From assembly GCA_903902945.1 (NCBI GenBank), contig CAIUWU010000277.1, positions 1 to 9,541 on the forward strand: DNA of 9,541 nucleotides, read 5' to 3'. Below are positions 5,529 through 9,541 of the stretch, piece after piece (position 1 is the stretch's first letter; each line of letters begins with the position of its first letter). The notes below the pieces were generated by a model, which saw only the letters and a list, made by a program, of their open reading frames with translations, was not told the DNA's origin and ran no database searches. The position numbers and the translations under genes were made by a program. Origin of the DNA: an uncultured Pseudomonadota bacterium. Lineage in GTDB: Bacteria; Pseudomonadota; Gammaproteobacteria; Methylococcales; Methylomonadaceae.

Positions 5529-6392
5529 TTAACTGCTGAAGCCGGCCTTACTTTGTTTCCACTCTAAAAAGGTTTTCAGCACCAGAGTGACGATCGCCAG
5601 TCCGGCAAGCACCGAGGCACTGGCAAAGGCGGCAATCACATCGTATTCGTTGTAACTCACTTCGATATGTAACGGTAAGGTGTTGGTCATGCCGCGAATA
5701 TGACCGGATACTACCGATACCGCACCAAACTCACCCATGGCTCTGGCGTTACATAACAACACGCCATACAGCAAAGCCCATTTGATATTCGGCAGAGTGA
5801 CAAAAAAGAATGTCTGCCAGCCGCTGGCACCCAACGAAATAGCGGCTTCCTCTTCTTCACAGCCCAGTTCTTGCATTAACGGAATCAGTTCCCGAACCAC
5901 AAATGGAAAGGTAATGAATATAGTTGCCAGCACAATGCCGGGCACCGCAAAAATGATCTTGATATCATGCGCCTGCAGCCATTCTCCAAACCAACCCTGG
6001 GCACCAAACAACAAGACGAAAATCAGACCCGAAATCACTGGCGAGACCGAAAATGGCAGGTCAATCAGGGTGGTTAACAGATTCTTACCCGGAAATTCAA
6101 AACGGGTGATAGTCCAGGCGGCGACGACACCAAATACGGTATTCATCGGCACCGTAATCACCGCCACCAGCAGCGTTAAGCGTAGCGCTGACAAACCATC
6201 CGGTTCGGACAAGGCATTCCAGTAGGCTTGCAGTCCTTTAGAAAACGCCTGATACAGCACCAGTAATAATGGCGATAACAAAAACAGAGTGATGAAGCCA
6301 ACGGCAATTCCGATCAAGCTGTATCGGACCCATTTAGGATCATATAAAGCCTGCGTTTCAACCTGGCCAATTAATTGAACTTTTGCATGCAT
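5529..6392 (-). CDS. cysW: Sulfate/thiosulfate importer permease CysW
   Basis: CysW is one of the two inner-membrane subunits that form the sulfate channel. The 287-residue protein has about six hydrophobic segments, the first near residues 24-48 (RYSLIGIAVGFITLFLLSPL). The cytoplasmic EAA loop, which docks onto CysA, is at about 180-210 (EEEAAISLGASGWQTFFFVT, then LPNI). NARAMGEFGAVSVVSGHIRG at 215-234 is characteristic of CysW and separates it from CysT. The ATG at 6392 has GAGG eight bases upstream and lies 10 bp after the cysT stop, so the two permeases are probably translated from one message. The protein has a polar N-terminal tail of about 20 residues before the first membrane segment, normal for CysW. 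No defects are seen. Confidence 0.95.
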   Translation of the reverse strand: MHAKVQLIGQVETQALYDPKWVRYSLIGIAVGFITLFLLSPLLLVLYQAFSKGLQAYWNALSEPDGLSALRLTLLVAVITVPMNTVFGVVAAWTITRFEFPGKNLLTTLIDLPFSVSPVISGLIFVLLFGAQGWFGEWLQAHDIKIIFAVPGIVLATIFITFPFVVRELIPLMQELGCEEEEAAISLGASGWQTFFFVTLPNIKWALLYGVLLCNARAMGEFGAVSVVSGHIRGMTNTLPLHIEVSYNEYDVIAAFASASVLAGLAIVTLVLKTFLEWKQSKAGFSS

Positions 6393-6402
6393 GATGAAGG
6401 CC

Positions 6403-7227
6403 TCACTGTCCCGAGCGTCTGCGCGCCCAGAGCTGTAATAAATTGATCAGAAACAACAGTACAAACGAAATAACCAGCATGGTCAGCGCAATCGCGGTGG
6501 CGCCGGCATAGTCGTATTGCTCAAGCTTGGTAACAATCAATAACGGCACGATTTCCGAGACATAGGGCAAGTTGCCGGCGATGAATATCACCGATCCGTA
6601 TTCCCCCACTCCTCGGGCAAATGCCAAGGAAACCCCGGTGATGACTGCCGGGAAAATATTGGGAAAAATAATCCTGGCGAAAATCAGCCAGCGCGAGGCA
6701 CCCAAACTGGCTGCCGCTTCTTCCATGGTGGTATCAAATTCCTGCAAGACTGGCTCAACCGTTCTCACTACAAAGGGAATACCCACGAAGATCAGAGCAA
6801 TCACAATCCCGACCGGTGTGTAAGCCACTTTTAAGCCGAAACTGTCGATTAACCATTTACCCAACAAACCGCTGGGCTGATAAATAGTCGCCAGTACCAC
6901 ACCGGCAACGGCTGTAGGCAAGGCAAACGGTAAGTCGATCAGCGCATCCAGAAAACGCTTGCCGATAAAGTTGTAGCGCACCATGGTCCAGGCGATCACG
7001 AAACCAAATACACCGGCAACTGCAGAAGCGATTAATGAAGTCAGAAAGCTCACTCTGAAAGACGCGATGATCCGGGGATGAGAGATAATCGCCCAGTAAT
7101 CCTCTAGATTGAGCTGCAGACTTTTGAATACCAGCGTACTAAGCGGTATCAGTACGATCAGCGCCAGATAGAGCAATGTATAAGCCAGAGAGGGCTTAAA
7201 CCCCGGCATAATCCTGCTTTGAGTCAT
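6403..7227 (-). CDS. cysT: Sulfate/thiosulfate importer permease CysT (CysU)
   Basis: This is the partner permease of CysW in the inner membrane. The 274-residue protein (enterobacterial form about 277) has about six hydrophobic segments, the first at about 15-35. The family stretch DALIDLPFALPTAVAGVVLA is at 94-113, and the EAA loop that contacts CysA is at about 168-190 (MEEAAASLGASRWLIFARII). FARGVGEYGSVIFIAGNLP at 203-221 is the CysT counterpart of the CysW motif. The ATG at 7227 is preceded by AAAGGATC at about 10 bases and AAAGG immediately before it; a second in-frame ATG six codons on could also serve. It is the first gene of the importer operon, and its promoter must lie in the long gap upstream, where the -35 and -10 elements are not obvious. 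Confidence 0.95.
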   Translation of the reverse strand: MTQSRIMPGFKPSLAYTLLYLALIVLIPLSTLVFKSLQLNLEDYWAIISHPRIIASFRVSFLTSLIASAVAGVFGFVIAWTMVRYNFIGKRFLDALIDLPFALPTAVAGVVLATIYQPSGLLGKWLIDSFGLKVAYTPVGIVIALIFVGIPFVVRTVEPVLQEFDTTMEEAAASLGASRWLIFARIIFPNIFPAVITGVSLAFARGVGEYGSVIFIAGNLPYVSEIVPLLIVTKLEQYDYAGATAIALTMLVISFVLLFLINLLQLWARRRSGQ

Positions 7228-7292
7228 CCTTTATGATCCTTTCTCATATTAACTGCCGTTCATGATAGAAAACCGAGATCACAAGGTGAAAT

Positions 7293-7302
7293 GATATATA
7301 TC
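7293..7302. promoter_or_regulatory. Palindrome in the cysT promoter region
   Basis: The perfect palindrome GATATATATC lies 66-75 bp upstream of the cysT start codon. On the minus strand TATCAT (five of six to the -10 consensus, 7298-7293) overlaps it, but the sequence 17-18 bp upstream is a poor -35. That would suit a CysB-activated promoter; this is inference from position only. Confidence 0.3.
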
Positions 7303-7376
7303 GAAATCTTTATCTGTAATCGCGATACTGAACAGGACCGATTGGCGACAAGCCGATATTGACTTAAGAAATATCA

Positions 7377-7468
7377 AGGCTGCGGAGATCAGAATGACGA
7401 GGTGACTAGACAAGGTGATTATCGGAGCGAACTATCCGGCACAAGCCCTGGTTGAATCGCCGCAGCCT
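7377..7468. repeat. Long-range 9-bp inverted repeat in the rnm-cysT gap
   Basis: AGGCTGCGG (7377-7385) and CCGCAGCCT (7460-7468) are exact reverse complements, 74 bases apart. The enclosed segment includes AGGTGA twice, 13 bases apart (7400-7405 and 7413-7418). The closing stem is G+C-rich and could bound a folded RNA. It is not a tRNA: no anticodon arm or T-loop consensus is present. Confidence 0.5.
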
Positions 7469-7701
7469 GGCAGCCCAGGAAAACCGCGACGTCGGGACGG
7501 GGTTATCTGGCTACTGGCTTTAGCCGAGTAACGCAAGTATCACGCACCGCCGGTGCGCCAACCGGCATCAAACCCGCCGCGCGCAGCGCATAAAACCAAC
7601 GACTAACGACCAAGAATGTCATAACCCGCCCGCCAACACCCCTGGAACCAGCACCCAAGACGATTAACCAATAAGCATCCTTCGATGCCCCAAATAAGCC
7701 A

Positions 7702-8532
7702 CTAAAACAATTCCCAAACCGGCTGCAAATCCTTGGGCAATTCAGCCAGACGCCCCAGCTCAAGATAAGGCGAATCCGGCGCATGAAAATCCGAACCCAG
7801 CGAAGCTGCCAACTGATGCTTGATGGCATATTGATGACTAAAACGAATTTCCTCCAAACTGGCGCGCCCGGTTACCACTTCTATCCCCTGCCCGCCAGCA
7901 GCCTTGAAGGCAGTCAGCGCACGATTCATCCATTTGGCTGTCAATTTATAACGCAGCGGATGAGCCAATACCGCCACACCACCAGCGCCATTAATCCAGT
8001 TCACCACCTGCTCTAAATCGGCCCAGATAGTCGGCACATAAGCCGACTGGCCTTTACTGAGATAACGATCAAAGGCGCCTTGCAGGGTATCGGCATGACC
8101 ATTTCGCACCAAAAAATCGGCAAAATGACTACGGGTAATTTCGCCATTACCGGCCGCCTGACTGACCGCTTCATAGGCCCCGCTGATTTTCTTCTTTGCT
8201 AGTTTCTCGGCAATCTTATGGGCACGTTCGGTCCGCAGGGTCTGCTGTTGCTGCAAACCGACCATGAGTTGGGGATTGGCCGGATCGATATTCAGGCCGA
8301 CAATATGCAGACATTGATTCAGATAGGTCGCTGACAGCTCAATCCCATTGATAAACTGCAAACCGAGCAAATCGGCTTGTTGCCGCGCCTCGGCCAAACC
8401 CTCGGTGGTATCGTGGTCGGTCAGCGCCAGTACTGTGACGCCTTGCTCAACCGCTCGCTTGACCAGTGCGGCAGGCGCCAATGCCCCATCGGAAGCCGTT
8501 GAATGGCAGTGCAAATCATAACGTTGGGTCAC
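7702..8532 (-). CDS. rnm: PHP-domain phosphoesterase, RNase AM (YciV/TrpH) family
   Basis: Enterobacterial relatives are metal-dependent enzymes that remove nucleotides 5' to 3' from short RNA, trim rRNA 5' ends, and release phosphate from 3',5'-nucleoside bisphosphates; a similar cytoplasmic role is likely. The 276-residue protein is normal in length and carries the whole PHP metal-binding set: DLHCHSTASDG (His8, His10, Asp15), LALTDHDT (Asp39, His40), GIELS (Glu65), LHIVGL (His76), SHFADFLV (His136), LAHPLRY (His191) and GSDFHAP (Asp248, His250). The start is GTG at 8532-8530. It shares its first base with the TAG stop of the upstream exporter gene (TAGTG), so translation is probably coupled; no strong separate ribosome site is seen. 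The gene has no evident link to the sulfur genes, although 3'-phosphoadenosine 5'-phosphate, a by-product of sulfate reduction, resembles its bisphosphate substrates. Family is certain, exact substrate less so. Confidence 0.92.
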   Translation of the reverse strand: MTQRYDLHCHSTASDGALAPAALVKRAVEQGVTVLALTDHDTTEGLAEARQQADLLGLQFINGIELSATYLNQCLHIVGLNIDPANPQLMVGLQQQQTLRTERAHKIAEKLAKKKISGAYEAVSQAAGNGEITRSHFADFLVRNGHADTLQGAFDRYLSKGQSAYVPTIWADLEQVVNWINGAGGVAVLAHPLRYKLTAKWMNRALTAFKAAGGQGIEVVTGRASLEEIRFSHQYAIKHQLAASLGSDFHAPDSPYLELGRLAELPKDLQPVWELF

Positions 8533-9541
8533 TAGTGATAATCCCGGTAAAGTTTGGCGTATAAGCCGTTATTTTGAATCAGCAGATCATGACTACCCTG
8601 CTCGCAGATACGACCTTGTTCGAATACATAAACATGATCGGCTTGTTTTACTGCACTGAGTCTGTGAGCAATGATGATAGTGGTGCGGCCCTGTAGAAAG
8701 CTGCTCAGCGCCTGGTGTAATTTGTATTCGGTTGCGGTATCCAATGCCGAAGTGGCCTCATCGAGAATTACCACCGCTGGTTTGCTGACTATCATACGGG
8801 CAATCGCCAGTCGCTGCCGCTGGCCACCGGATAATCTGACCCCTTGCCTGCCCACTACCGTATCTAGACCGGCCGGCATTTCCAGCACCGTAGCTTTTAA
8901 CTGCGCCAGTTCCAGCGCCATCCATAGTTCATCATCGCTGGCCGGCCTTCCCAGCGTCAGGTTATCGCGAATGCTAGTATTCAACAGCGCCGGATGCTGT
9001 AACACGGTGGCCACATGTTCGCGCACCACATCCAGACCGATACGGTCAAGCGGAACATCATTGAAATAGATCATGCCTTGCGCCGGCGGATACAGGCCGA
9101 TCAAAGTTTGCGTCAGCGTCGATTTACCACCACCACTAGCGCCAACCAGAGCAATTTTTTCACCGGCTGCGATATTCAAATTGATGCCGTTGAGAATCGG
9201 CTCTTCGTTGTAACTGAAATGCAGATTCCTGACGCTGACCGCCACAGTTTTTGTATTCAAAAACGGGTTTTCAAGATGCGGATATTGCGGATCAACCTGC
9301 AGCGTGGTTAGCTGGTTGACACGGTTCAAAGCAGCGCGCGCGGCATAAAAGCCCTGCTGTATGCCCAGTATTTCCTGAACCGGCGCCATCATGAACCATA
9401 AATAACCAAATACAGCCAGCATTTCGCCTATGGTCAGATCGGAATACAACACCATCAGCATCGCCGTTGCCCGGAAGATATCGAAACCAAACAAAAAGGT
9501 CAGAAAGCTCAATCTGACCACTGCATCGCTTTTCCAGGCGA
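8532..9541 (-). CDS. ABC exporter half-transporter (membrane domain fused to ATPase), 5' end missing
   Basis: This is the C-terminal 336 codons of a type I (MsbA-like) exporter subunit. The frame stays open to the window edge, so the gene starts outside. The first part holds the last membrane helices (two hydrophobic stretches, about 9515-9440 and 9425-9360, including GYLWFMMAPVQEILGI) and the linker helix. The ATPase domain follows: HFSYNEEPIL, Walker A GASGGGKS (codons at about 9143-9120), Q-loop in VLQHPALL, signature LSGGQRQR (about 8834-8811), Walker B VVILDEATSALD, and the switch histidine in IIIAHRLSAV. All key residues are present, so it should be active. Substrates of this family range from lipids to drugs and peptides, and nothing here chooses among them. 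A GTG at 9521 is an internal codon, not the start. The stop overlaps the start of the PHP gene by one base. Confidence 0.92.
   Translation of the reverse strand, partial: AWKSDAVVRLSFLTFLFGFDIFRATAMLMVLYSDLTIGEMLAVFGYLWFMMAPVQEILGIQQGFYAARAALNRVNQLTTLQVDPQYPHLENPFLNTKTVAVSVRNLHFSYNEEPILNGINLNIAAGEKIALVGASGGGKSTLTQTLIGLYPPAQGMIYFNDVPLDRIGLDVVREHVATVLQHPALLNTSIRDNLTLGRPASDDELWMALELAQLKATVLEMPAGLDTVVGRQGVRLSGGQRQRLAIARMIVSKPAVVILDEATSALDTATEYKLHQALSSFLQGRTTIIIAHRLSAVKQADHVYVFEQGRICEQGSHDLLIQNNGLYAKLYRDYH

Larger units (their letters stand above)
7228..7701. other. 474-bp gap between rnm and cysT without a convincing gene
   Basis: The low end (about 7230-7375) is A+T-rich and must hold the cysTWA promoter. 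It contains the perfect palindrome GATATATATC (7293-7302) and the dyad GATATT-N9-AATATC (7355-7375). The middle and upper part is different: 7441-7620 is about 61% G+C by hand count, against about 47% in a sampled stretch of cysT. It holds the near-perfect palindrome CGCACCG-C-CGGTGCG (7543-7557), GGCTTTAGCC (7516-7525) and GCATC-N4-GATGC (7675-7688). A 108-codon minus-strand frame runs from 7829 to 7503, but a third of it lies over the rnm end in another frame, it has no good start, and I recognise no family in it. A dispersed repeat, a degraded gene or a structured RNA are all possible. Confidence 0.5.

Noticed and set aside
7298..7305. ATATCGAA shared with 3384-3391, as a common CysB motif of the two sulfur promoters
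   Set aside because: An 8-base match between two A+T-rich regions of this size is within chance, and the distances to the start codons differ (about 71 and 119 bp). Comparative data would be needed.
7281..7418. Direct repeat ACAAGGTGA at 7281-7289 and 7410-7418
   Set aside because: Two short copies 129 bp apart with different surroundings; no target-site duplication or mobile element lies between them that I can recognise.
7377..7468. tRNA-like reading of the 9-bp inverted repeat (acceptor stem with GGTTGAATC as T-arm)
   Set aside because: There is no anticodon arm, no D-arm consensus, the T-loop lacks TTCGA, and no CCA follows. A selenocysteine-tRNA layout also fails.
7503..7829. 108-codon minus-strand frame overlapping the rnm 3' end
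   Set aside because: It overlaps a well-supported gene in another frame, lacks a ribosome site, and has low-complexity Arg/Gly/Val-rich composition with no recognisable family; open by virtue of high G+C.

Overview
The window is a sulfate-uptake and cysteine-synthesis locus from a Gammaproteobacterium, with every gene on the minus strand. The CysB-type regulator, the outer-membrane porin and the moderate G+C all fit that group. My impression from protein similarity is a methanotroph of the Methylococcales (Methylomonas/Methylobacter type), but this is inference and nothing in the window proves it. Read in the direction of transcription, from high to low coordinates, there are four blocks.

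(1) 9541-7702: the 3' part of an ABC exporter half-transporter (membrane plus ATPase domain, 5' end outside the window), overlapping by one base a PHP-domain phosphoesterase of the RNase AM/YciV family. These two are probably unrelated to sulfur. A gap of about 470 bp follows (7701-7228). It is partly G+C-rich, holds inverted repeats and shows no convincing gene. Its low end must carry the promoter region of the next operon.

(2) 7227-3476: cysT-cysW-cysA-cysB. These are the two inner-membrane permeases and the ATPase of the sulfate/thiosulfate importer, followed 64 bp later by the LysR-type regulator CysB. The block is closed by a clear intrinsic terminator at 3421-3456.

(3) 3265-318: a very small gene with a GTG start (58 residues, OscA/YezD family, DUF2292), an OprP/OprO-type outer-membrane porin, and the periplasmic sulfate-binding protein Sbp. 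Two abutting hairpins lie between porin and sbp. A strong hairpin followed by eight T lies downstream of sbp at 170-205.

(4) 142-1: the first 47 codons of cysK (cysteine synthase A), running off the window. Its best candidate promoter lies upstream of the block-3 terminator, so that terminator may sit inside the cysK leader and act as an attenuator.

Together the locus gives a route for sulfate: across the outer membrane (porin, by inference), captured in the periplasm (Sbp), pumped across the inner membrane (CysTWA) and, after reduction elsewhere, fixed into O-acetylserine by CysK. CysB is the likely regulator and OscA a sulfur-starvation accessory protein. The points most worth following are the possible cysK attenuator, the porin as a candidate sulfate-selective channel, the easily missed oscA gene, and the structured gap upstream of cysT.
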